Below are positions 11,600 through 21,284 of a stretch of 64,000 nt of DNA, one piece after another. A program made the translations under genes and the position numbers. The stretch lies in the NCBI GenBank assembly GCA_963556495.2, contig OY747723.1, forward strand, positions 15,821,501-15,885,500, given 5' to 3'. The stretch comes from Valencia hispanica. Lineage: Eukaryota > Chordata > Actinopteri > Cyprinodontiformes > Valenciidae. The notes beneath the pieces are model-generated. The model did not search any database. It saw only the letters and a list, made by a program, of their open reading frames with translations, and was not told the DNA's origin. Numbering within the stretch: the stretch's first letter is position 1; each line of letters starts with the position of its first letter.

Positions 11600-12760
11600 C
11601 TGGGAGACTGAAAAAAAAAAAAAGTCTGGCAAAAAGTGGGTGCAGAAGCACAGATTGGAGAAACTTCCCTCGACCGGCCAAGCATCACAGACATCAAAGT
11701 GAAGACATTGTTTGGGAGCAACAATGGCTGCCGTCACAGTCCAGGAGTCGGTGTGTTGTTGCGTGTTTGCGCTCCCAGGGATCCCCCACCGCCGCCACCA
11801 CCACCTTCCCACCATCCCGACGGCGAAATCACTGGATTATCAAAGAAGCAGATGCAAACTGCAGAGAACAATATCGTCCACAAAACCTCGGAGGGCGAAT
11901 CCTCCGAGGTTTGTCTGCAGGAGACGGAGACAAAGAAAGTTGGGACTCAACCTCAGGAAACTTGTTTTAGATGAACCTCTCTCAACATATTGTTTTCAAG
12001 ATTTATTTCTTTTTGAATTGATTTTAGTTGTCCTTTCATTGTAGAAGAGGTTGCAGTTTTAGCTCTCCTTGCAGTAAAAGATGTGTGATTCCCCTTTTTA
12101 TATTTTACAACCTATTGTTTACTCAGTTCTGTGGGCTAAAATGCGACCATCTGGTTGTCTTTATAAGGTTAAAACAAATCCGAAGAATTATAAGGCAACA
12201 GTCAATCTTTATCCAGGGATGGTCCGTCCCAGTCAGCTGCAAACATATGGGAATGCCATTAAAGTCTGATTTGCTGTGTCGACATCCTTATAACCTCTGG
12301 GATGCTTCAGCCATGGAGGTCCAGGCCGAATTATGCCTCCCTGACACTTCAAAACCATAGATAGGCTGCTTGGGATAATGCAAAACATATAGATGGGCTG
12401 GAAGACAAAGACCAAGAGAACAGGAATAAAAAAAAAGGGGGGGTCAAAGACATGTTGGTTATTGTGTGAATAATCTGGATGACTTCTAGGAGATACCCCG
12501 ACCCGCTTTTGTTGCAAAATAGTCTGTTTGAGAGACAGAAATCCACAGAGAAAGTCCACCTGGGCATCTGGCAGCCCGAACAGAAAATCAATACCGATCA
12601 GAGAAATGGCAGCATGCACAAACATGCACAGAGGTTCAGTGGATAGAACTAACACTTATCACACCTTATTAGCTGCTGCTCGGGAGAACGGTAACAGAAT
12701 TGATCTCTGGGTCAATTAATGGGCCTCATTAACGTTTTAATGAAGTTTGGCAGGAACAAG
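11600..12760. other. Candidate conserved noncoding / unannotated transcript block
   Basis: A mixed-composition block with CpGs at 11640-11960 and a homeodomain-word-rich part at 12110-12730 (CAATTAATGG, CATTAACG, AATTATAAGG). Open frames of 110-140 codons occur on both strands and conflict with each other. No domain is recognised. Confidence 0.3.
11883..11912. repeat. Perfect 12-bp inverted repeat (hairpin)
   Basis: AAACCTCGGAGG (11883-11894) and its exact complement CCTCCGAGGTTT (11901-11912) enclose a 6-base loop GCGAAT. The stem is GC-rich and includes CpG. It is not part of any element I recognise. Confidence 0.9.
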
Positions 12761-14182
12761 AAGGAAAGAGGAGCAGGGAGCAACAATGCAAATGTGGAAA
12801 AAAAACAATGTAACTAGTGTAACTAACAACAATTCTACTTATTTTAACTTCTAAAAACTTTGAATCAAATTTATGGCAAAATACTTGCATATAAACTATT
12901 ATGTATCCACAAAATAAAAAAAAGTATGAACCTATATTTAGCTGTTTTTTTAAATTCAGTATTGCTTAATCAATAAATATATTGCTAAAACCTTCAAAAG
13001 ACTAATATATCTTAAAATATATTAATTTTGTAGTATTGTCATGTTGTGTATGTGTAATATGGATTTTATTTATAATTTTAAAGCAGTGAAATGTATTTAA
13101 TGGTTTAAAAAATAACCGAAATAAGGATCCAAAAATAACAGGAATAAAAAATAAAAAAAAATGCTGGCAATAGATGTAACAAACATTCATCTTTCACCTA
13201 AATAATGACTGCAATCAAAGAAAAGCTGGGTGAAGAAATACGAGCTGCGGAGTCGAGACTGCCACTTTTATTTTGACTCCGCGTTGGAAGAGGAAGAAGA
13301 TGATGAATACAGCGGGAGGCCGGTCGGATTCAGGAGGAAGAGGGCGTCTGTGATCACTACAGTGTGCCAACGAGGAAGAAAAATGATGTGCGTAACTGTT
13401 TCCTTTCTACTGCAGCAGCTTACAGGGGTGTTCTGTGCCTGAGTAGTGTCTCTGAAATCGCAAACCATGGGCTGGAAAAGTTTTCCTCTCTTTGGACAAC
13501 AACCCATCAGGTTGTAGAATGTGTTCCTTGAGGACCTGTTAGTGGGAGACAAGAAATTAACCGCATACTTAGTTTTAAAGCAGTCGCTTATCTGTGTAAC
13601 CCTTAAAGTCTCTGTTAGGTTTAACTAAAAATGTATTCGGAGTGTATCGCTGTGTTTAAAAATATTTATGCAGACACTACGCTGTAAAAGTTGGTTTAAA
13701 TGAATTTCTTTGCATGTTTCCATGGTAGGAGGTTTGGTTTCAGCAGCATACCACTTTTTACCAGAGTAACTTTTATCAGGTTGGCAATAATTTACAGGTA
13801 TTAAAACATAATTTGCAACACCAGTATTGAAAACCTCTGAAGACACTTCCAATAAGAATGATCATCCAGAAGAAAATCCAGGTTGTAAACAATCCCCCAA
13901 CCTTTGAAGCAAGGACTAATGGGAATTGTAGTATGTTGTTGGTGATAGACCCATCTTGATGCGCCAATTCCTTTAAATGTAAGATATGGGGTCAACTCTG
14001 GTGGAAAAGCCTTCTTTCTCTTTTGCAAATGCTAATGTATGCCCAACATCAAATGCTGCTAATACCTGGTTAGAACCGTTTTGTTTTCGGAACTGCCCTA
14101 AATCCTCGTGGGGTTGATTAACATTAGATTTTCTTCTGTAAACCCTTGAATGAAAATCAGTAGACCAGCAGTTTCCTTAGTA
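12761..14182. other. AT-rich intergenic; small acidic open frame at 13230-13442
   Basis: Mostly AT-rich. The plus-strand frame from 13230 encodes 70 residues with an acidic run (LEEEEDDE) followed by a basic segment. It overlaps a purine-rich GAGGAAGAAGATGATGA stretch, which explains the acidic run. A weak donor-like GTAACT follows at about 13390. I do not call it a gene. Confidence 0.25.
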
Positions 14183-14266
14183 CAGTGGACCCCAGCCCAT
14201 TTGCGGTTAAGTATTCATGGATTTTTCTGTCTTGTGACTTCAAGTTATTCATGTAAAATTCACATA

Positions 14267-14480
14267 CAGTGGCTTGCAAAATTATTCGGCCCCCTTGAAC
14301 TTTTCCACATTTTGTCACATTAAAGCCACAAACATGAATCAATTTTATTGGAATTCCACATGAAAGACCAATACAAAGTGGTGTACACGTGAGAAGTGGA
14401 ACGAAGATCATACATGATTCCAATTTTTTTTTACAAATAAATAACTGAAAAGTGGGGTGTGCGTAATTATTCAGCCCCCT
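14267..14480 (+). repeat. Left terminal inverted repeat of Tc1-like element
   Basis: Starts CAGTGGCTTGCAAAATTATT. The outer and inner direct repeats (around 14280-14295 and 14466-14480) are likely transposase binding sites by analogy with Sleeping Beauty-type IR/DR arms. Confidence 0.85.
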
Positions 14481-15504
14481 GAGTCCAATACTTTGCAGAA
14501 CCACCTTTTGCTGCAATTCCAGCTGCCAGTCTTTTAGGGTATGTCTCTACCAGCTTTGCACATCTAGAGACTGAAATTCTTGCCCATTCTTCTTTGCAAA
14601 ACAGCTCCAGCTCAGTCAGATTAGATGGGCAGAGTTTGTGAACAGCAGTTTTCAGATCTTGCCACAGATTCTCGATTGGATTTAGATCTGGACTTTGACT
14701 GGGCCATTCTAACACATGGATATGTTTTGTTTTAAACCATTCCATTGTTGCCCTGGCTTTATGTTTAGGGTCGTTGTCCTGCTGGAAGGTGAACCTCCGC
14801 CCCAGTCTCAAGTCTTTTGCAGACTCCAAGAGGTTTTCTTCCAAGATTGCCCTGTATTTGGCTCCATCCATCTTCCCATCAACTCTGACCAGCTTCCCTG
14901 TCCCTGCTGAAGAGAAGCACCCCCAGAGCATGATGCTGCCACCACCATATTTGACAGTGGGGATGGTGTGCTCAGAGTGATGTGCAGTGTTAGTTTTCCG
15001 CCACACATAGCGTTTTGCATTTTGGCCAAAAAGTTCCATTTTGGTCTCATCTGACCAGAGCACCTTCTTCCACATGTTTGCTGTGTCCCCCACATGGCTT
15101 GTGGCAAACTGCAAACGGGACTTCTTATGGTTTTCTTTTAACAATGGCTTTCTTCTTGCCACTCTTCCATAAAGGCCAACTTTGTGCAGTGCATGACTAA
15201 TAGTTGTCCTATGGACAGATTCCCCCACCTGAGCTGTAGATCTCTGCAGCTCGTCCAGAGTCCCCATGGACCTCTTGGCTGCTTTTCTGATCAGCGCTCT
15301 CCTTGTTTGGCCTGTGAGTTTAGGTGGACGGCCTTGTCTTGGTAGGTTTACAGTTGTGCCATACTCCTTCCATTTCTGAATGATCGCTTGAACAATGCTC
15401 CGTGGGATGTTCAAGGCTTGGGAAATCTTTTTGTAGCCTAAGCCTGCTTTAAATTTCTCAATAACTTTATCCCTGACCTGTCTGGTGTGTTCTTTGGACT
15501 TCAT
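14467..15504 (-). CDS. Tc1-like transposase, intact
   Basis: A 345-residue cut-and-paste transposase that would act in the nucleus, bind the IR/DR arms and cut at TA targets. Residues 1-110 form the paired-like bipartite DNA-binding region: a first helix-turn-helix (AGLGYKKISQALNIPRS, about 20-36), a GRPPK minor-groove motif (58-62), then a second helix-turn-helix. The DDE_3 catalytic domain follows, with D152 (in WSDETK), D243 (in QQDNDPKH) and E278 (in DLNPIENLW), giving exact DD34E spacing. Length equals the usual 340-345. The ATG start with MKSKEHTRQVRDK is the family start as I recall it. The C-terminus runs past the usual GGSTKY end by six residues (WTQGAE) into the inner arm, apparently because an extra G removes the usual stop. 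No frameshift or internal stop is seen. Whether it is active is unknown. Confidence 0.9.
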   Translation of the reverse strand: MKSKEHTRQVRDKVIEKFKAGLGYKKISQALNIPRSIVQAIIQKWKEYGTTVNLPRQGRPPKLTGQTRRALIRKAAKRSMGTLDELQRSTAQVGESVHRTTISHALHKVGLYGRVARRKPLLKENHKKSRLQFATSHVGDTANMWKKVLWSDETKMELFGQNAKRYVWRKTNTAHHSEHTIPTVKYGGGSIMLWGCFSSAGTGKLVRVDGKMDGAKYRAILEENLLESAKDLRLGRRFTFQQDNDPKHKARATMEWFKTKHIHVLEWPSQSPDLNPIENLWQDLKTAVHKLCPSNLTELELFCKEEWARISVSRCAKLVETYPKRLAAGIAAKGGSAKYWTQGAE

Positions 15505-15659
15505 GGTGTTGTTGCTCCCAACATTCTCTTAGACAACCTCTGAGGCCGTCACAGGGCAGCTGTATTTGTACTGACATTAGATTACACACAGGTGCACTCT
15601 GTTTAGTCATTAGCACTCATCAGACAATGTCTATGGGCAACTGACTGCACTCAGACCAA

Positions 15660-15872
15660 AGGGGGCTGAATAATTACGCACACCCCACTTTTCAGTCATT
15701 TATTTGTAAAAAATGTTTGGAATCATGTATGATTTTCGTTCCACTTCTCATGTGTACACCACTTTGTATAGATTTGTCACGTGGAATTCCAATAAAATGA
15801 TTCATGTTTGTGGCTGTAATGTGACAAAATGTGGAAAAGTTCAAGGGGGCCAAATACTTTTGCAAGCCACTG
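15660..15872 (-). repeat. Right terminal inverted repeat of Tc1-like element
   Basis: The inverse of the left arm, ending GCAAGCCACTG at 15872. Differences from the left arm are scattered substitutions and single-base indels, densest around 15765-15780 (arm interior). Confidence 0.85.
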
Positions 15873-16305
15873 TATTTGCGGATATTTTTATAGAGCTTAT
15901 CTAAACTATTCAAAAGAAATTGCAGCTTGGGAAGCTGAAATACCTAGGTGCAATGCTACTTTACATGCTATTGGCCTGCATTTGCAAATCACCAAATCCA
16001 GGAGTGCTATTGTCCTTGCCACTGATTAGCTGCACCCCCAAGCACGGACATAAGAAAAACTTTAAATATTAGCTTCTACAGTAGTATTAATAATAACTGC
16101 CTATTTAGCATCTTTAGATGGGCTCTCAAGTATTAACGGATTTCACTAGTGGCTGTGTTCTCTAACCCCCGTCACTACCAGGGGTCCACTGTATTCAGAC
16201 GGGCGGCAAAAAAACATGCCACGTGCAAAGTCACTTAAATCCCCTTTGTTTCCTATTCTGTAGTTTATTTTGAGCTTCAGCAAGTCGTCTTCACCACATC
16301 TAGAT

Positions 16306-17166
16306 TAGGGCTGCAGTGGCAATAATATTTGTAAATATTGCGATGAATTTACCAGGTTCGATATATGCCTATTTCTCTCTTTCCTCTCTGTCTGATCTGT
16401 GCTTCCATCACTCTCTGACCTTTAGCATTTTGAGCAATGCCATTTGTGTTCAGTGTTAGCATCTGCTGCCTTGATTTTAACTGGCTAAATATTCCTTTAG
16501 CATTATCATGTTACAGCAAGTTCATACCACTTATATGTTAGCCAACAAGATATTAGCCAACAATTATTGCACACTGAATAGTCCTTGGAATATCCATACT
16601 GCACACACTGATAATGCGATGATGATGTTTTAACAATATACTGTGCAGACTTAATCTAGATGCTTGAACGCATCGAGTTGGTGCTATATGATTGGGTGGT
16701 TTACTATCTGTGTTAAGAAGCAATTAAACAGTTGAACCTAATAATCTGGCTGGTTAGTGTATGTAGATTTTGTTTACTTGGTAGGATAGTAGCCATACTG
16801 CTTAGCAATGGCTAAAGGCTCTCACTGACGGCTAGGCCATGCAACCCAGCAGCTCTGGTGACATAATAGGATCGGTGAAACATAATTCATGCGACACGTT
16901 TGCCCTGCATTAGCCTACAAGCTAGTAGCTCACTATTGTGTTGTCTGAATTCCCCGCCTGCCGTAAATTGTGACATTACAGTGTTGCTGTCGTCAGTGCA
17001 ACAGTGAATATTGATGTAGTGGAACTTGTTGAAATTGAAACTAAGCCACTTTTATCCGTTTGACAATCTGGTCATGCTTTTTGTTTTATAAGGTTATATC
17101 CGATCATTTAAAAATTACGTGATTGGGCCCGATTTCTGACCACGTGATCGGATGGGGACATCCCTA
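16306..17166. mobile_element. Decayed hAT-type element
   Basis: The right end, reversed, begins TAGGGATGTCCCCATCCGAT and continues into ATCACGTGGTCAGAAATCGG, phrases of a dispersed fish hAT-type repeat with near-palindromic CACGTGATCGG words. A possible left end TAGGGCTGC lies at 16306. The flanking 8-mers ATCTAGAT and ATTTAAAC agree at only 5 of 8 positions, so the left limit is uncertain. No transposase frame survives. Confidence 0.45.
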
Positions 17167-17189
17167 ATTTAAACCATATTTGTATTCTT

Positions 17190-17276
17190 TGTTGTTTAAA
17201 TCACCAAATCATGTAAAGCACCTTGGATTACCCTGCTGTTGAAAGTGTGCCATACAAATAAAATTGCCTTGCCTTT
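17190..17276 (+). repeat. Sense retroposon 3' end
   Basis: It reads 'atgtaaagcaccttgg' then 'gtgtgccatacaaataaa' and ends ATTGCCTTGCC. It is the opposite-strand counterpart of the repeat at 7907-8000. Only about 85 bp are recognisable. Confidence 0.5.
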
Positions 17277-18188
17277 AACGGTATGAATTCAAAGAGACAG
17301 GATCAGAGAAGAGCCTTAAGGCCTATTTTACTTTAATGAGCCAAATCGTCTCAGTCCTGGAAATAAGCTTTAATTTCTGGCGCACATTGAAACATTTAAA
17401 CTGCTGTTACTCTTACTTTCCGTACCACCTAGTGTTTCTGGAGGGCTAGTGCTAGCTTGTACATGAACAGAAATAAAGGTTAAAAATATTTACTTTTAGT
17501 TGTGGTGTTTTTCCATTTCTTCCTCACTATAAAACAGTGCTGATACCTCGCTAAGCTGAGTAACCAATTTTTTTTGTCAACACCTTCATCTGTTTTGCAC
17601 TTCCTGCACTAAAACCAAACTCAGATGGCATTTAACCAGCCCTAAATATTCCATACTCTGTCAAAAACATCAGTATTGTTGTGGGGTGTTCCCTCGCCAG
17701 TCGTGCTTCTTGTGTTTTAACTCTTTGATCTATTCAAGTATTATTTGAACACTGGATTGTTAATATTAAAACAACTTCACAGTGAAATAAATGTGTATAC
17801 TTATAATCAGATGTCTTTAAGAATCCTGAACAACACCAGTAGCCATTTTCAAGGGTTTTATGATACATTCACTCTTTAGTTTGTTTTTTTACTTTTAAAT
17901 GTATCCAGCTTTGATTTTTGTATTCCATTATAACCCTACTGCTGCTGTTGCTGAATTTTAACTAATTTTAGCTAAAGTAAAGGATTTTTTAATGGGATTC
18001 TCGAATGCAGCATCTCTAGTTAAAAATCTAAAATACCTAGACTGGCTAAATCTAAACTGATAATCCAACACTGAACAGACGTTCTTTAAAAAACAGTTTG
18101 AGATTTATTAAACCTGTATTTATTCTATGAAAACATCAAACTGAGAGCATTCTCTGTGCTTTTTGGCATTAGGACCTCCTTTTAGATA
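17277..18188. other. AT-rich intergenic sequence
   Basis: No gene or clear repeat is seen. Confidence 0.4.
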
Positions 18189-18599
18189 CAGTGGGGCACA
18201 AAGGTATTTAGCAGCCACCGATTGTGCAAGTTGTACCACTTAAAGCGATAAGAGAGGTCTGTAATTTTCATCATAGGTACACGTATCTGTGAGACAGAAT
18301 GTAAAAAAAAAAAAAATCTAGAAAATCACACTGTATGCTACAATCTTTTGTTGATCATTTTGATTGACGGGGTCCAAAAAATCCGGTCATAATCCATTTT
18401 TAATTGGTCAATTTAAAAAAAATTGTAACATATTCAGTCGTTCATTTTCATTCATTTTTTAAATATTAAATCTGAACCAAACTGATCAGAGAATCCACAT
18501 CGTGTCATCACACATTGAACAGAATAATAAGCTACAATTATGAACATTTCTCCTGCTGTGGACTTACTGCTCCGCAATGAGCTGAACACATGGTCGTGC

Positions 18600-19990
18600 T
18601 CCGTCTTACCTGTGTGAGATTTTAAACTTTTATCAGCCCAGTTTTAGTCATCGGTCCTGAGGCTCAGACAGATAAACTTTTACCAAAACTACGATCACTG
18701 TCTTTTAATCCTTCTCTACAAGTGAAGAACCTGGGCGGGATTATTTGACTCTGAGCTAACTTCTATCCCTCACATTAAAAACATGACTAAATAGGTTTTT
18801 TTCACCTAAAGAATATTATATCCGCCCCATTCGCCCTCGGGCCAATATAGAGACATTAATGCATGCTTTTATCACCAGTAGAATTGATTACTGTAATGCC
18901 CTGCTTTCTGGTCTTCCCAAAAAGATTATCTCAGGTTTACAACTCCTACAAAATTCAGCAGCACGTGTCCTGACAAAGACCAGGAGGCGGGAACACATTA
19001 CACCTGTTTTAAACTCATTGCATTGGCTCCCTGTATGTTTTAGGATCGATTTTAAGGTTCTTTTAATGGTTTTTAAGTGTCTTAATGGTCTTGGGCCTTC
19101 TTATCTTTCAGAACTGCTTTTACCGTTTGAACCTTTGCGGTCTCTGCGCTCCTCTGGCGGGCCTCTCCTTGTCATCCCTAAAGTTAGGACACACACTCAC
19201 GGTGAGGCGTCTTTTCAGTTTTTTGGCCCTCACCTCACGAACAGGCTGCCAGAGGACCTCAGGACCGCAGTGAACATTCATGCTTTTAAAAGCAGGCGCA
19301 CGACTCACCTTTTTAGCCTAGCTTTTAATTGATTATTATTTATTACCTTTCTATTTTTGTTTCATGTTTTACTTCCTTTTATTGATCAGTGTTTTACTAC
19401 TTGGTCTTGTATTTATCCTGTTAATTTTTATTTTATGTATTTATTTATGGATTAATTTATCTACCCATCTACCAATTTATTTATTTATTTGTTTATTTAT
19501 CCTGTTATCCTGTTCTACACAGATAATAAATAAATAGACCCATCGGTCCAGTGTTTCCCCTGTAGGAGTCCTCTGCCCCGGGAGCGGTGGTCAGCTGTGG
19601 CTGCTTAGGTGCTCTCCAGATGGTGCTTGGGTGAAGCTCAGGGTCCCGACCGCTGGACGCCCTGGGTCAGTGCCTCGGCTGCTGCTGTTGATCTGCTGCT
19701 GCTGGTGCAGACCGCTCCCTTGATGGCGTTTTCTTACCTAACCTGGCTCATCTGTACTAGGCCCACTGTCCATTTTATTGTCTGTTTTAATGTGCTTTTA
19801 ATATTGCTCCTTAGTGTGTCCGCACATGGGGATAGGATTGGGGGGAGGGGTTTATAAATGTGTTCATGCTTAAACTTGTTGGGGGGGATATATGTGGGGT
19901 AATTTAATTCTATAAAGCACTTTGAACTGGATTTTTTTTTTTGTATGAAAAGCGCTTGATAAATAAAGTTTGATTAATTGATTGATTAAT
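18600..19990 (+). mobile_element. 5'-truncated L2-like LINE
   Basis: A plus-strand non-LTR retrotransposon end. It holds the C-terminal part of the reverse-transcriptase ORF (18725-19332), a 3' UTR, then 'gcgcttgataaataaagttt' and a TTGATTGATT microsatellite tail near 19970-19990. Fish L2/Maui-like elements have such tails. The 5' junction lies somewhere at 18.56-18.72 kb and is not sharp. It sits inside the Tc1 relic, so it inserted later. Confidence 0.7.
18725..19332 (+). pseudogene. LINE reverse transcriptase C-terminus
   Basis: The open part 18859-19332 (157 residues) matches the thumb/C-terminal segment of L2-like polyproteins as I recall it: [16 protein letters not shown], then [49 protein letters not shown], and [16 protein letters not shown] before the stop. 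Upstream, from about 18725, KNLG-like residues appear in another frame, with stops, so the copy is truncated and frameshifted. The catalytic YADD region is absent. It is not functional alone. Confidence 0.75.
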
Positions 19991-20054
19991 GTGCTAGTTT
20001 CTGACAGCTTATGTATTTTCACTACTGTGAAGTACTTTAGTCAACTTTGGTTGT

Positions 20055-20080
20055 GAGAATTTTGATTGATTGATTGATTT
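20055..20080. repeat. (TTGA)n microsatellite
   Basis: TTGATTGATTGATTGATT lies next to the resumption of the Tc1 relic. It resembles the tail of the preceding LINE and may mark a second LINE-tail trace or microsatellite spread. Confidence 0.7.
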
Positions 20081-20084
20081 AAGG

Positions 20085-21030
20085 GTTGCACACATCGTAG
20101 CTGGTATTTTGGCCCATTCTTCCAATCAGATTCTCTCTAGAGCTGTTATGTTGTGGGGCTGTCGCTGGGCAACATGGACTTTCAACTCCCTCCACAGATT
20201 TTCTATTGGATTGAGATCTGGAGACTGGCTAGGCCACTCCAGAACCTTGAAATGCTTTTCATGTAGCCACTCGTTTGTTGCCCTGGGGTGTGTTTGGGAT
20301 CATTGTCATGCTGGAAGATACAGGCACTTTTCATCTTTAATGCTCTCACTAATAGAAGGAGGTTTTTGCCCAAAATCTCACGATTCATGGCCCCATTCAT
20401 CCTTTCCTTAATACAGATCAGTTTTCCTGTCTCATTAGCAGAAAAGCAGCCCCAAAGCATTATGTTTCCACCCCGATCCTTGGCTATGGTGTTCTTGGGA
20501 TGCAACTCATCCTTCTTTTTCTACCAAACATGGCAAGTGAAGTTTAGACAAAAAAAGTTCTATTTCGGTCTCATCTGACCACATGACATTCTCCCAATCC
20601 TCCTCTGGATCATCCAGATGGTCTCTGCCAAACTTTGAACGGCCTGGACATGTGCTGGCTTAAGCAGGGTGACCTTTCAAGCGACGCAGAATTTTAATCC
20701 ATGACGACATGGTGTGTTACTAATAGTAACTTTTGTTTCTGTGGACCCAGCTCTCTTCAGATCATTGACCAGTTCCCCCCTCCTGTAGTTTTGGGGCTGT
20801 TTCCTCGCCGTTCTCATGATCATATGTACCCCACAAGGTGAGATCTTGCTTGGGGCCTCAGGTCGAGGGAGATTGTCAGTGATCTGTATTTATTCTATTT
20901 TTTTTGTAATTGCACCAACAGTTGATCTCTTCTCACCAATCTGTTTGCCTATTGTAGATTGGCTCATCCCAGTCTTGTGCAAGTGTACAATCTTGTCCCT
21001 GGTGTCCTTGGGAGCTTCTTAAAGAAAAGC
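20085..21030 (-). pseudogene. Broken Tc1-like transposase
   Basis: Read on the minus strand, fragments follow the Tc1 order. An N-terminal helix-turn-helix region lies near 20950-21010 ([22 protein letters not shown]). The first catalytic aspartate is in WSDETEIELF near 20565. [13 protein letters not shown] is near 20435-20470. QHDNDPKHT near 20290-20315 holds the second aspartate. Several frameshifts and stops separate these pieces, including one after the HTH part and one before the PDLNP region. It cannot make a transposase. Confidence 0.75.
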
Positions 21031-21284
21031 GCCTTAAAGAAGAAGTAACAGGTCTGTGAGGGCCAGAATTCTTGCTTGTTGTAGTTGCTAAATTCTTATT
21101 TTCTGCACCATTATAAAAACAAATTCTTTAAAGATCATGCAGTGTGATTTCCTGGATATTTTTTTTTCACATTCTGTCTCTCACAGTTGATCTGAACGTG
21201 TGATGAAAATTACAACTTTCATCTTTTTAAGTGGGACAACTTGCACAATCGGTACCTGCCAAATACTTTTTTGACCCACTGAAG

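Larger units (their letters stand above)
14267..15872 (-). mobile_element. Full-length Tc1-like transposon (DD34E)
   Basis: A complete 1,606-bp element flanked by TA dinucleotides (14265-14266, 15873-15874). Terminal inverted repeats are about 213 bp (14267-14480 and 15660-15872) and differ at roughly 15 positions by eye, about 93% identity. Each arm ends inside with a second copy of the outer motif: ATTATTCGGCCCCCT outside and ATTATTCAGCCCCCT inside. This is the IR/DR arrangement of fish Tc1 elements. The transposase between the arms is open from end to end. Confidence 0.92.
14183..16191. mobile_element. pogo/Tigger-like MITE, interrupted by a Tc1-like element
   Basis: The left terminus CAGTGGACCCC (14183-14193) is exactly inverted at the right (GGGGTCCACTG, 16181-16191). 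Both ends abut TA (14181-14182 and 16192-16193), the mariner-superfamily target. Removing the Tc1-like insertion at 14267-15872 leaves about 400 bp without coding capacity. The CAGTGGACCCC terminus is typical of pogo/Tigger-derived MITEs, as I recall the family. Confidence 0.7.
18189..21281 (-). mobile_element. Tc1-like relic split by an L2-like LINE
   Basis: Left end CAGTGGGGCACAAAGGTATT (18189). The right end, reversed, is CAGTGGGTCAAAAAAGTATT (ending 21281). Both continue into a shared stretch containing CCGATTGTGCAAGTTGT, so the arms are about 150 bp. TA precedes the left end (18187-18188); the right side reads AA, a mutated target. Broken transposase occupies about 20085-21030 on the minus strand. 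The LINE at about 18.6-20.0 kb separates the left arm from the coding part. Confidence 0.8.

Noticed and set aside
12233..12655. 140-codon minus-strand frame as a membrane protein gene
   Set aside because: Hydrophobic runs come from A/G-rich plus-strand stretches such as AAAAAAAAGGGGGGG; conflicting plus frames exist and no family is recognised.
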